Below, piece after piece: positions 51,919-61,247 of a DNA stretch of 64,000 nt. The DNA is from Sphingobacterium spiritivorum ATCC 33861 (GTDB lineage Bacteria; Bacteroidota; Bacteroidia; Sphingobacteriales; Sphingobacteriaceae). Within the stretch, counting starts at the first letter, position 1. Each line of letters begins with the position of its first letter. The notes beneath the pieces are model-generated. The model had not been told where the DNA came from, did not search any database, and worked only from the letters and a program-made list of their open reading frames with translations. Location of the stretch: NCBI RefSeq assembly GCF_000143765.1, contig NZ_GL379770.1:1762903-1826902 (forward strand), read 5' to 3'. The position numbers and the translations under genes were made by a program.

Positions 51919-54669
51919 TTAAAATCTATAACTTACGTTTAAGAAGATGTTCATCCCCTGCATATAGAAATAACGGGAAGCAAAACGGTTGGGATACGTT
52001 GTATCTAATCGTCCCTGTTCGTAACCACCCGTACGGATATTTTTATTGTTTAATAAATTTATAACAGAAAAATTGAAATTCAATGCTCTGCGGTTTTTGA
52101 GGTAAAACATCTTTCCGATGGAGGCATCCATTGTGACAACATCATCCAGACGTTCCTGACTGGTAAGTGTTTTGTACGCATTGAAACTGTCTTCATCATA
52201 CGGATTGATATTGACATAGTTTGAAGCCAGTCTGCGCATAGCTGATGCCGAAAGATAATTACGGCCAACGGCATTTGCACTTACTTCAAAGAACCAATAT
52301 TTGTAGAAGTATCGTGCTGCGAGTACTCCAGCAAATTGCGGAGTGCCGGATACATAGAGATCCTGCATATACACTTTTTCTTCAATATCTACCAATTTAC
52401 CGTTTTCCGAATTCATAATGCCCAACGGATTATTGCTATAGTAGTATTCGCCCATTGTTCCGATGAAATCAAAACTCCAGTTGTCATCCAGGCGGTAGGT
52501 AGCGGCAGCTTCCACTCCGCGATGTACACGGTCTACCCCTGTCAAGTTGTGAAATACAAATGTACGCTCTGAATCATGGTAGTAAGCCATTCGCTCCAAC
52601 TGATCGTAGAAGTTTGTCTGGAAGACAGACAGACGTCCGGACAAGCGTGGCATGGAGAAAATATAATTAATATCAGCTGCAAAAATCTTGCTGCTTGTCA
52701 GCCCTTTGACGACCTGATCCGTCACTCTCGGCATCACATAAGCCCGGTCCGGAATAGGTGCTTCTGTACTGTAGCTCGTATTTGCGGATAAATAATGTCG
52801 ACCGTTGATCTTGTAGGTCAGGCCCCCTTTCAATGTATAATCGAAGAAATGGTATTTTGCACCTTTACCATAAGAGCTGTTCGGGAAGCGGCCATTCTTC
52901 ATATTACCGTTACGTTGAAAATCAGTATAGGTTAGTTTTGTTCCATAATGAAAATCAATACTAGAGGTCTGATACTGATTCATTACCCATGCATTGACAG
53001 ATTGTACATCGATATCAAAATCATATCCGAAGATATCATCTACATATGCCTTGCGATCCGGGAAGAGTAAATCATTTTGTTTTACATCATCATTTCCGGG
53101 ATTATCACGTTCTGCAAATTTATCTTTATCCAGTACATAATCTGCGCCCAGCAGATCTTCAACAGTCTTGTACTGATATGATCTTGTTTTACGTGCTTCT
53201 ACACCTGCAGTCAGACGCATGTTGTTATCATACAGTTTGTTGAATGTTGAACTGATCGTTCCTTCAAGAAGATCCGAATGACGCTTCTCTACCATATACA
53301 AGGCCGCTCCGTTATATTTACGTCTGTTTTCCGGATCCATATTCTGTCTGTACATTTCATCCCAGTTGACCTGTGTTACATCAGTATTGTTGGATGTCCA
53401 CAGATCACGGTAATAATTGTAGGTAAACTGATCTGTATTTGCCGGATCCATTGCAAAGTAAGAAGGCAGATAACGGTAATAGTCCGGTCTCGGATCTATT
53501 GCATTGTACCAGTTCAGGGCTGAGCTTGCATAACGGCCATAGTGCAGTAAACCACCTGAAGTCAATGTAGTCTTTTCGTCTATTTTCCAGATATGTGAAA
53601 GCACAGCTGTAGGATCGTAAGCCGTTACCATACGCGAATTACGGACCTTTCCATCCTGATAACCCCAGTTGGGATTGTACATATTATTATCTAACAAATC
53701 GTAGGCTTCCTGGAAAGAGGCTCCCTGCTGTCCGCGAACTACTGGAGATCCGTAAGTGACAAATGAAAGGGAATGTGCTCCGTCAGCCCATTGTTTTTCT
53801 GCTGAAAAAGCATATGAAACATTGTTGTAGGAAGTTCCCTCGATAAATCCTTTATCAGCATAACGGCCACCTATTGCACCTGTAAAAGCCCATCCGTTGT
53901 CCATCAATCCTGTTGAATAACTGAACATACCACGGGCATAGTAGTTTCGGTTAGTATATGAACCTGTTATTTTGCCTCCTTTTGCATAGGAGCTAGCACG
54001 CATATTGATATTTTCGGCACCGCCTATGGCTCCGAAAGTAAAATTTCCGCTGTTATTGTAATTGACCACGTCACCGTTGCGTGTCATATCGTTCAGTGCA
54101 CCGATAGAAGCAAAGTTAAAGACACGACGGTATTGGTCATTGGCCAGTACGCCATTGACATAAGTCTGTTCAAAAAAATTGTCATATCCTCTTACTCTAA
54201 ATCGAAAAGGAGATAATTTGAATCCGACTTTATTCAGATAGAGGTCATTTGAAAGGATAACAGATGAGCGGATATCCTGACCGTGGATATCACCATCATC
54301 ATTCAGTACATCATCATCGATGACGCCCAGAATAGTCTGTATATCGATCTGATTTTCCTGTACCAATGTTATTTCAGGTAATGTTTTGTTTTCGCCAGCT
54401 GTTAGAGAAACTGACATTCTGTAAGGTCTGATGCCTGCTGAGTTAATGACCAGCTGGTCTTCTCCTGCTTCCAAATTCACAAATATAAACGCTCCGTCAG
54501 TATTGGTTGTCGCACTTTGTTTGTTTTGTTCCAGCGAAACAACGACTCCCACTAATGGCGTTTTATTTTTTTCATCTACAAGAGTTCCTCTTAATTGTGC
54601 CTTTTCCTGCGCATAACCAAGCTGAAAACATCCCAGAAGAAAAAATAACACGTATAACGTATTACGCAT
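51919..54669 (-). CDS. TonB-dependent receptor (carboxypeptidase-regulatory N-domain)
   Basis: The 916-residue protein has a signal peptide. The CarboxypepD_reg domain (AQLRGTLVDEKNKTPLVGVV, about 20-105) is followed by a plug-like region (FRFRVRGYDNFFEQTYVNGV) and a large barrel with many aromatic strands. It ends MNIFLNVSYRF with the C-terminal phenylalanine needed for outer-membrane assembly. It belongs to the importers that take up large ligands using TonB energy. Neighbouring surface nucleases and a DUF5689 lipoprotein suggest that the ligand is a nucleic-acid fragment (inference). A classical SusD partner is absent. Confidence 0.9.
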   Translation of the reverse strand: MRNTLYVLFFLLGCFQLGYAQEKAQLRGTLVDEKNKTPLVGVVVSLEQNKQSATTNTDGAFIFVNLEAGEDQLVINSAGIRPYRMSVSLTAGENKTLPEITLVQENQIDIQTILGVIDDDVLNDDGDIHGQDIRSSVILSNDLYLNKVGFKLSPFRFRVRGYDNFFEQTYVNGVLANDQYRRVFNFASIGALNDMTRNGDVVNYNNSGNFTFGAIGGAENINMRASSYAKGGKITGSYTNRNYYARGMFSYSTGLMDNGWAFTGAIGGRYADKGFIEGTSYNNVSYAFSAEKQWADGAHSLSFVTYGSPVVRGQQGASFQEAYDLLDNNMYNPNWGYQDGKVRNSRMVTAYDPTAVLSHIWKIDEKTTLTSGGLLHYGRYASSALNWYNAIDPRPDYYRYLPSYFAMDPANTDQFTYNYYRDLWTSNNTDVTQVNWDEMYRQNMDPENRRKYNGAALYMVEKRHSDLLEGTISSTFNKLYDNNMRLTAGVEARKTRSYQYKTVEDLLGADYVLDKDKFAERDNPGNDDVKQNDLLFPDRKAYVDDIFGYDFDIDVQSVNAWVMNQYQTSSIDFHYGTKLTYTDFQRNGNMKNGRFPNSSYGKGAKYHFFDYTLKGGLTYKINGRHYLSANTSYSTEAPIPDRAYVMPRVTDQVVKGLTSSKIFAADINYIFSMPRLSGRLSVFQTNFYDQLERMAYYHDSERTFVFHNLTGVDRVHRGVEAAATYRLDDNWSFDFIGTMGEYYYSNNPLGIMNSENGKLVDIEEKVYMQDLYVSGTPQFAGVLAARYFYKYWFFEVSANAVGRNYLSASAMRRLASNYVNINPYDEDSFNAYKTLTSQERLDDVVTMDASIGKMFYLKNRRALNFNFSVINLLNNKNIRTGGYEQGRLDTTYPNRFASRYFYMQGMNIFLNVSYRF

Positions 54670-54679
54670 AGTATTGTTT

Positions 54680-54723
54680 TAAGTAAAAAAAATAGACAAG
54701 AGGAAGATCTTCTCCTCCCCTTG
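54680..54723 (-). terminator. Imperfect intra-operon terminator/attenuator upstream of the TonB receptor
   Basis: On the minus strand a stem around the palindrome GAAGATCTTC, with outer CAAG / CTTG arms and small bulges, is followed by T8. It would cut part of the transcripts between the fimbrillin genes and the receptor. Confidence 0.4.
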
Positions 54724-54752
54724 TTTATAGTGTTAATGATTGGTATTAAGTA

Positions 54753-56165
54753 TTATTTCGTGCCTACAAGTTTGATATTATCAATACGATAACCTTGTTT
54801 ATTATCTGTAGCAGTTGCGAAGATTTCTAAAGTAACACTATTGCTGTTCGCAATTCCGGTAATATTAACAGGAACATAAGTGTTTGAGGTAGCTATAGTA
54901 CCTGTAGGAACTGTTATATCCTGACCGTTAGCACGTACCTTAATTGTTGTAACAGGTGCACCATTCGCATTTGCTGTTACATCAAAAGATAACTTAAGAT
55001 CTGTAGCTCCTGTTGTATTGATTCCGGCAATTTTGATTCCTGTATCTTTCGCAGAAGGTAACCAAACATGTCCGTCCATAGTTGAAGTAGCACGGATATC
55101 TGCATATGTAGCAGTATACATATCTGTATAAGTTACTCCGGTTGCACTGTAACCCTTATAAGTTTCAATTCTATCCTTGGTTGTTGCTTTAGGATCAGGA
55201 GTACCAAAAGTCTCCAAGAACAATGTCTGTTCAGTACCTGTACCCGGATTTGTCGGAGTAGTACCATCAACACCTACATTTACAGATCCTCCCGGTACAG
55301 TTGTCCAGTCTGTGATTGTGCCGGCACCGGTTACTGCCACCTGATTACCTGTGGTAGTTGTCTGTAAAACGATATCATATGTATATTTCTTACCACCTTC
55401 GAATGTTGTACTTGCAGGCATAGTCCATTTAAATGTACCGGATGCCAGTGTAAATACGACTTCTTTTGAAGAGAAATCTCCAGGAAGTAAGATAGCTTCT
55501 ACTAATTGCGCACCAGTCTGTGCTGTAGTTTTAGCCGATACATTCTGTGCTGCAGCAGCTCCGCTCAATGTACCTGTAGCCAGATCCAAAGATGCTGTTG
55601 TATTTACATTATTGTACGCCACCTGAAGACCGTTGACATCTGTCACACCGGTACCAGGTTTAACCGTCAGCTCTACTTTAGCCAGTTTGTGACTAAAATT
55701 AAGATTAGCTGTTCCACTGGATTTGGTCAGTCCTGTAGCATTGTTGGAATACAATACATCAATAGCAGCAGGTGTAGCCTGATTAGCTACTGTAACCGGC
55801 AATGTTGTTCCCGAAAGGTTTGCGCTGTATGGATAATAGGCAATAAAATCAACCGATCCGGTCTCCGGATAGTTAATGATCTCTGTCCCCTGTGCAGAGA
55901 AATTACCGTTGCCACCTGTTGTGTATTTTTTATTTGCAGCTAAAGGATTTGCCAATCCGTTACCTTGCTTCATAAATACACCGATAGCATCATTTCCATC
56001 CCAGGCGTTACCTGTGACACGTGTACCTACACTTCCTGCAATAGCAGAAGTAAATTGTACCTGCGAATTCTCTTTCGTTCCTAAATCGCGGTAGTCATCG
56101 TTCTTGCACGAATGTCCGAGAACAATCAGTGCTAAAGCAGCACCTAGAAATTGATTCTTTTTCAT
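54753..56165 (-). CDS. Fimbrillin-family lipoprotein with C-terminal beta-sandwich domain
   Basis: The 470-residue protein is a lipoprotein (GHSC, Cys20). Residues about 30-290 form a fimbrillin/FimB-Mfa2-like domain: VTGNAWDGNDAIGVFMKQ, FIAYYPYSANLSGTTLPVT, NLNFSHKLAKVELTVKPG, FEGGKKYTYDIVL. The C-terminal 165 residues (TLFLETFGTPDP, ADIRATSTMDGHVWLPSAKD, GYRIDNIKLVGTK) match the tail of the DUF5689 protein in this operon. The N-terminal domain is paralogous to the nuclease fusion 45 bases upstream. Such proteins sit on the cell surface, and this one may bind cargo. Confidence 0.85.
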   Translation of the reverse strand: MKKNQFLGAALALIVLGHSCKNDDYRDLGTKENSQVQFTSAIAGSVGTRVTGNAWDGNDAIGVFMKQGNGLANPLAANKKYTTGGNGNFSAQGTEIINYPETGSVDFIAYYPYSANLSGTTLPVTVANQATPAAIDVLYSNNATGLTKSSGTANLNFSHKLAKVELTVKPGTGVTDVNGLQVAYNNVNTTASLDLATGTLSGAAAAQNVSAKTTAQTGAQLVEAILLPGDFSSKEVVFTLASGTFKWTMPASTTFEGGKKYTYDIVLQTTTTGNQVAVTGAGTITDWTTVPGGSVNVGVDGTTPTNPGTGTEQTLFLETFGTPDPKATTKDRIETYKGYSATGVTYTDMYTATYADIRATSTMDGHVWLPSAKDTGIKIAGINTTGATDLKLSFDVTANANGAPVTTIKVRANGQDITVPTGTIATSNTYVPVNITGIANSNSVTLEIFATATDNKQGYRIDNIKLVGTK

Positions 56166-56210
56166 GTTTTGTTAAAGAATAAATGGTTTTTATATTTTAT
56201 TGACTAATAA

Positions 56211-57788
56211 CTATTTGCGCCATATCTGTGTATTAATGGTCGATTTGGCTTCCTTGCTCAATGCAGGGAAGAAGGTAAATCCGGTCTCCTTTTCCAGTGA
56301 TTCTACGGTTACCGTATAATTCATATAATCGGTATTGGAAGGCGAAACATTGTTCATCCGGAATCCTATTGTATAATAATTGGAGCCTTGTTTCATGGCT
56401 AATACTTTGTAATAATATTTAGGCTTGGCTACCTGTTTACCCGAATTATCCTGTACATATTCCACGACTTTATCAGTTGCAGTAGTCACCATGGCTCCGG
56501 TCACTACGTACATCGTATCTACTCCGGCCTGAGTAGTCCAGGTACGGATTTTATTTTCCAGATTAGCCCACACCCCCTGATTAAGGCTTCTGTTTTGCGG
56601 CGTCATATTGGTGTAGTAGAAGGTGGACTCATTTTCAGCACGGTTATAAGTCCGGTCACCGCTTGGCAGCTGATGTCCTCTGTCAATCTGCAGGCTGGCG
56701 TTATTAGGATATCCGCTTTCCAGATTGGCTTGTAAATTTGATAAAAATGCAGGATCATATGCCCATTTATCCGTGCGGTCCTGACTTCCCAGATAGTCAT
56801 TACTTAATGGATAAGCAACCCAATACGCTACTTTATACTGTGTATCGTATAACATAGAGTAATTTCTTCTGGTTGCGGTAGACATTTTGAGGTTATACTT
56901 GATATTGGTCTGCTCAGCTATCACCGGAAGTTCCATATAAGAAGCTGTGGGTTGAGGGGTTACTCCTCCATCCTGCCCCAGTGTAATATCATACTGATAG
57001 CGATGTCCTTTGGCAAAAGTTGTTCCGGCACCTATCGTCCAGGTAAATGTTTTTCCATCTGTCTTAGTGAAGACAATCTTGTTTTGTGCAGTAAGTACTC
57101 CGGGGAATATAGTCCACTCTACAATAGTCTCATTAGAAGCATTCAGATATACTTTTGCAGGAATATCTTTTGGTGTATTATCGGGAGTTAACTGACCTGA
57201 AGAAAGATCGACAACAGCAGTTGAAGAAAGAGCAGTAAAATTTGCTTTCAGACCACTCAGATCAGTTCCTTTTAGCTTGAGTTCTACTTTCGTCATTTGT
57301 CTTTCGAAAGTTAAGGCTACAGGCCCCTGTCCCGCACTAAGACCTGTTGTATTACGGGCAATCATGAAATCAAGTATTGGCTGATTTTCCTGATTGGTAA
57401 TATTCAGTGTCGGAGTAAGTGTGCTGTTGCTTTGGTAAGGGTAATAGGCAACAAAACTCACTTTACTGCCTGTCGGGAATTCCAGAGAAGACTGAGCATC
57501 TAATGGCGAAAAATTTCCGTTACCATTGGTGCTGTAAGGTTTGTTAAACCCATTATTAACGACAGATGTACCACTAAGCGGCACACCGTTCTGAAACATA
57601 AAGATACCAATGGCATCGTTTGCGCTCCATTGTGTCCCCTGAGCTCTTGTTTGCGGCAAACCCGCAATTTTACTTGAAAAATATACCTGATTTGAGGTAC
57701 CTTTTGAATTTAGATCAGTTTCCTTACGACAGGAAGAAAACATTAAAACTGCGCATCCCAGCAAATAAAGCCAGTTCTTTCTCATCAA
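56211..57788 (-). CDS. Fimbrillin-DNA/RNA non-specific endonuclease fusion lipoprotein
   Basis: The 525-residue protein is a lipoprotein (FSSC, Cys20). Residues about 30-290 are a fimbrillin-type domain (WSANDAIGIFMFQNG, SFVAYYPYQSNSTLTPTLN, LTFERQMTKVELKLKG, FAKGHRYQYDITLG). The C-terminal about 230 residues are a NUC-family nuclease with the catalytic DRGHQLPSGDR motif and NMTPQNRSLNQGVW, the His and Asn metal-ligand blocks of Serratia-type nucleases. It degrades DNA and RNA using Mg2+. Anchored on the surface through lipid, it would cut extracellular nucleic acid. It is first gene of the operon. Confidence 0.9.
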   Translation of the reverse strand: MMRKNWLYLLGCAVLMFSSCRKETDLNSKGTSNQVYFSSKIAGLPQTRAQGTQWSANDAIGIFMFQNGVPLSGTSVVNNGFNKPYSTNGNGNFSPLDAQSSLEFPTGSKVSFVAYYPYQSNSTLTPTLNITNQENQPILDFMIARNTTGLSAGQGPVALTFERQMTKVELKLKGTDLSGLKANFTALSSTAVVDLSSGQLTPDNTPKDIPAKVYLNASNETIVEWTIFPGVLTAQNKIVFTKTDGKTFTWTIGAGTTFAKGHRYQYDITLGQDGGVTPQPTASYMELPVIAEQTNIKYNLKMSTATRRNYSMLYDTQYKVAYWVAYPLSNDYLGSQDRTDKWAYDPAFLSNLQANLESGYPNNASLQIDRGHQLPSGDRTYNRAENESTFYYTNMTPQNRSLNQGVWANLENKIRTWTTQAGVDTMYVVTGAMVTTATDKVVEYVQDNSGKQVAKPKYYYKVLAMKQGSNYYTIGFRMNNVSPSNTDYMNYTVTVESLEKETGFTFFPALSKEAKSTINTQIWRK

Positions 57789-58136
57789 CTTAATTAGATT
57801 AATAATATTAAAAACTTATAGAAATAATCATTCGGTCGATCCCTTAGGATCTTAAAACTTTTCATTAGTGAATGATAGATTTCCAAAGTTAACCAAAGTT
57901 AGCTAAACAATAAAACCCTATGGTTAATCTATTTTTAATTTTTTATTAAGTATAGCTTATTCATAATAAAAATGAATTAACATACTGTTGAGGTATTATA
58001 AAAAAGAACTTTTTACTAAATTATCAGATTCCCGGATAGCAAAATCGGTAAGCATCGCTATAGATATCTTTTAGACAAGCTTTAAGAGCCCATATTAAAT
58101 AGCTTTAACTTGTTTTCTATCTTACTGCGTTTATTT
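57789..58136. other. 348-base upstream region of the nuclease-fimbrillin operon
   Basis: AT-rich, no gene seen. It contains the tandem -7-like elements at 57884-57901 that probably drive the operon. The remainder up to the next stop codon (58137) holds nothing I can name. Confidence 0.5.
57884..57901 (-). promoter_or_regulatory. Tandem -7 elements (TAACTTTG twice) for the nuclease-fimbrillin operon
   Basis: CAAAGTTA occurs at 57884-57891 and 57894-57901. On the minus strand these are two TAnnTTTG elements 10 bases apart, with a TTG about 16 bases upstream of the second. The leader would be roughly 90 bases. Confidence 0.55.
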
Positions 58137-58721
58137 TTATTTTACTCCTTTTCCAAAGTTTTGGATAAGGTCCCCATATCGTTCAGTGTAGGTTCTGAAC
58201 ATTTCAGCGCATGTGGACAAATGATATATTTCGTTTCCGTTGATAACCAGTTTTTCCGGAGCTTTGCCATTACAGAATGCTCCTCCGGAGTATAAGGCAT
58301 TGTAAATGGCTGCATAGTTTTCTTGCGCAATATCCTTTGTTGGAAATTCATAGATAAGGATGTAAAAATCAGGATAGATGTCTTTTGTGCCACTCTCCGG
58401 CTTGTTACTTCTTGAAAAATAGGAACGGATGCCTTTTCCTCCGACTGAGATGATTTTATTGTCCTCGCAATTGTTGTAAGACCGACCTCCCCGATCCTTT
58501 GCCTCTTCAAAACGGAAACCTGATTTCTTTAATTTTTCCTGCAAAAAAGTAAGAAGTGCTGTATTGTCGGTAACATTTGTAGTTGCAATAGTCTCATAAA
58601 CTGTTGCTGCATTAGGCATATCTTCATGACTGAGATACTCTTTTGTATCTGAGTTTCCTTTATCCGTACCTTTACATGCGAAAAGAAAGACGATAGTCAT
58701 CAACAGCGTCAGATTTCTCAT
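58137..58721 (-). CDS. Lipoprotein of unknown function, last gene of an envelope operon
   Basis: The 194-residue protein has lipobox LFAC (Cys16). The mature protein contains ATTNVTDNTALLTFLQEKLK, NKIISVGGKGIRSYFSRS, YPDFYILIYEFPTKDIAQEN and NGNEIYHLSTCAEMF. Two further cysteines could form a disulphide (one at YNNCEDN, one at STCAEM). No family is recognised. It starts 9 bases after the PQQ-propeller gene, so it belongs to the same unit. Confidence 0.7.
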   Translation of the reverse strand: MRNLTLLMTIVFLFACKGTDKGNSDTKEYLSHEDMPNAATVYETIATTNVTDNTALLTFLQEKLKKSGFRFEEAKDRGGRSYNNCEDNKIISVGGKGIRSYFSRSNKPESGTKDIYPDFYILIYEFPTKDIAQENYAAIYNALYSGGAFCNGKAPEKLVINGNEIYHLSTCAEMFRTYTERYGDLIQNFGKGVK

Positions 58722-58730
58722 ATGAAGTAT

Positions 58731-59903
58731 TTAATCAAATCTAAAATATACATCTTCAAGACCTCTTTCAAAATTGAAATTTATCTTTTCTTTTAACAGT
58801 TTACGTTCTTTAAAATCCTGATCCGTTTTAAATAATTTTCCGGATTTCGTAACAACATAATAAAATCCGTTTTCATATGATAAGCCCATCAGGATATCCG
58901 ACTCTGGCCATTTATATAACTGCATTACCTTTCCCTTCTTACTGAGCGTCACAATATGGGAATTTGTATTCAATACAAATCCTTCATCTGTAGTCACAAG
59001 AGAACGTATATCTGTTTCATAATTGGTTGTTTCTTCGGTAAATATGCCGGGCTCCTTTAAGTCAAACTTCCATAATAATTTTCCGGTCGTCTTATCTATA
59101 CTTAATAACCGGTTACTTCCTATCAGGATCTGATCGTCATTTATCAGCAGATTCTTATTGATATGCAAGTCCTCATCTTGGGGCGAAAAGGTCCAGACAG
59201 CCTGCAGATTATCATCCCAGCAAATTACTGTTCCTCTTTCTGTCAACAGATAAACTCTGTTCTCATCCGTTTTAACCGGAAAAGATGAACCTTCATCAAA
59301 ATTGTAACTCTGCAGCAGCTTTCCGTTTGTGACGGATAACTTCAGTACCCGGTAACCGATATTCATGTAGACTGAACTTCCGAGAATTTGTGGAGCACTG
59401 AGTAACGGAACTTCACATTGGTATACCCAGTTCTCTTTTAAGGAAGGAATGTCTACGGATTTGATCTCGCCATGACTATTTGCAAATAACATCGCATTCT
59501 GGTAAATGACAGGTTCCTGATAAAAATGTACAAATCTTACATCCGAAAAGTTATAGTCATAATATTGCTGATCTGGTGAAACTTTATCTTCAAAGGTCCA
59601 TTTTTCCTTCCCTGTACTTCTTTCCAGGCCTACTATACGGGCGTCCAGATAGCTTTTAATAACTTCATCTTTATAAAAAGAAAAATAGGTCAGTTCATCT
59701 ATATTGCTATCTCTGACCTCTTTCTCCCATATTAGTTTGTCTTCAACAATATCAAATGCATACATACTTCCTGCATTTGTGGTTACAAAAAGACTGGTTT
59801 TCGCTTTATTTTCACCTTTATTATCCTTACATCCGACAAAAAGAGAAAGTACGGCACTTGCAAAAAGGAATAATTTAGTCAAGACGATCTTTATTAAGTT
59901 CAT
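58731..59903 (-). CDS. PQQ-like beta-propeller lipoprotein
   Basis: The 390-residue protein has lipobox LFVGC (Cys25). The body is built of repeated propeller blades with PQQ-type ends, e.g. GSMYAFDIVEDKLIWEKEV, RIVGLERSTGKEKWTFEDK and LLSIDKTTGKLLWKFDL; the Trp-docking pattern G(K)xxW is regular. PQQ-repeat lipoproteins act as scaffolds (BamB-like) or as redox/binding proteins; no PQQ dehydrogenase residues are obvious. The start overlaps the preceding gene by 29 bases, suggesting coupled translation. Confidence 0.82.
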   Translation of the reverse strand: MNLIKIVLTKLFLFASAVLSLFVGCKDNKGENKAKTSLFVTTNAGSMYAFDIVEDKLIWEKEVRDSNIDELTYFSFYKDEVIKSYLDARIVGLERSTGKEKWTFEDKVSPDQQYYDYNFSDVRFVHFYQEPVIYQNAMLFANSHGEIKSVDIPSLKENWVYQCEVPLLSAPQILGSSVYMNIGYRVLKLSVTNGKLLQSYNFDEGSSFPVKTDENRVYLLTERGTVICWDDNLQAVWTFSPQDEDLHINKNLLINDDQILIGSNRLLSIDKTTGKLLWKFDLKEPGIFTEETTNYETDIRSLVTTDEGFVLNTNSHIVTLSKKGKVMQLYKWPESDILMGLSYENGFYYVVTKSGKLFKTDQDFKERKLLKEKINFNFERGLEDVYFRFD

Positions 59904-60561
59904 AATCGTAAGGTATGGTTTGACTGAAATCTGTTATATACCATGTATTCGGGTCGGATGCAAATTTGACAAAGTCATAAACTATACCCAGCGGCATCTG
60001 GATATTACCCAGATTTATACCTTTTGTATTGAATGCAGATACCATGGCAGTCACCCGTGCGATTTCCTGTTCGTTATCATCTCTTTTCTGAAGAGGTGCA
60101 TTATACCCCTTTCCTATACGTATATGAGCATCATTGGATTTCAATAAGTTGACAACCTCTTGTTTGTAGTGTCTTACAATAGCAAACTGTGCCTCTTCAT
60201 CTGTGGGAACATCTTCTGCCGGCGATAATTTGCTAAAATCAATGCTTTTAATGTAATTATATTCTTCCTTTACACCTTCAGGAACAAACTCGCCTGCTCT
60301 TATCTGCCTTCCCCACATCAACGTATCCAGGGGCTCAGAAATAGCACGGGTAGCATAATCTACCCCTACGCTTATAGTATCTGCTCCTGCAGCCTCACCA
60401 TTATGTATATCTGACGAAGATGAGTTGCTCAGAAACTCATCTTTTAATTCCCGGAGATGGTGCGGAATATGATGCCAGCCAACCACAAAATGAAGAAATA
60501 ATAAGATAAACAGAATAATACTGCTAATTATAATCAACATGGTGCGTTTTTTTCCTTTCAT
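59875..60561 (-). CDS. Membrane-anchored periplasmic protein of unknown function
   Basis: The 228-residue protein has a single N-terminal membrane anchor (LIIISSIILFILLFLHFVVG), then a hydrophilic domain: SNSSSSDIHNGEAAG, DTLMWGRQIRAGEFVPEG, DFSKLSPAEDVPTDEEAQFA, IPYDYELNKDRLD at the C-terminus. No family is recognised. It overlaps the PQQ-propeller gene by 29 bases and lies 44 bases after the preceding 212-residue gene. Confidence 0.68.
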   Translation of the reverse strand: MKGKKRTMLIIISSIILFILLFLHFVVGWHHIPHHLRELKDEFLSNSSSSDIHNGEAAGADTISVGVDYATRAISEPLDTLMWGRQIRAGEFVPEGVKEEYNYIKSIDFSKLSPAEDVPTDEEAQFAIVRHYKQEVVNLLKSNDAHIRIGKGYNAPLQKRDDNEQEIARVTAMVSAFNTKGINLGNIQMPLGIVYDFVKFASDPNTWYITDFSQTIPYDYELNKDRLD

Positions 60562-60605
60562 AATGTAATGGATGATTTATATGTTTAAATATATGTTTTT
60601 AGTCG

Positions 60606-61244
60606 TTATGGTTTCAGACTGTAATCCGTACTGTCCTGATAATCCGTATTATAATAGTGATTTTTAATATTTAACCTTATACTGTCACTAATGTTGTCAA
60701 ACATCTCTGTTATATAGTCCTGTTTATTATACTGTTTGATATAATACAGATCCTGTGGTCCTGGTTCAACAGGCTTGAGTTGAGTTTTCAGTAATAATGT
60801 GGTTCCCTTGCTATCATTCGTACACCACAACATTATCCAGCCTTTATTGGCTATACCTAAGCTAAATGTATTGTACTCTCCGGCTTTCTTATATTCTTTC
60901 CAGGCTTCAGGATTGAAATCCCTGATCGAAACATTGCTGTGATAGAATAAACTATCCGTGTAAGAGAAATAGGTAACAGAAAGCGAATCCGGAAAATTCA
61001 AAAAACGGTTATCAGATGAAGGTTCGGATTGTTTCCATGCGAAATATTCCGGATTTGGATAATTAAAATTTCCGTAGTCATCACTATTCCCACTCTTGAG
61101 ATAAATTTCTCTTACTCTGAGCGGCTCTGAGGTAAACAGCAATGTACTGTAATCTATTTTTTTACTCCGGTCTATAAATGCGATCACTGCTAACACAATA
61201 ACGATCAGAATCAACAGGCTATATATTTTATTGAGGATATTCAT
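60606..61244 (-). CDS. Membrane-anchored protein of unknown function
   Basis: The 212-residue protein has one N-terminal hydrophobic segment (IYSLLILIVIVLAVIAFIDR) and a soluble part of alternating beta and loops (TLLFTSEPLRVREIYLKSGN, SLSVTYFSYTDSLFYHSNVS, LGIANKGWIMLWCTNDSKG). It is not recognised by family. Three bases separate it from the small membrane protein gene upstream, which fits a compact operon. Confidence 0.68.
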   Translation of the reverse strand: MNILNKIYSLLILIVIVLAVIAFIDRSKKIDYSTLLFTSEPLRVREIYLKSGNSDDYGNFNYPNPEYFAWKQSEPSSDNRFLNFPDSLSVTYFSYTDSLFYHSNVSIRDFNPEAWKEYKKAGEYNTFSLGIANKGWIMLWCTNDSKGTTLLLKTQLKPVEPGPQDLYYIKQYNKQDYITEMFDNISDSIRLNIKNHYYNTDYQDSTDYSLKP

Positions 61245-61247
61245 CGT

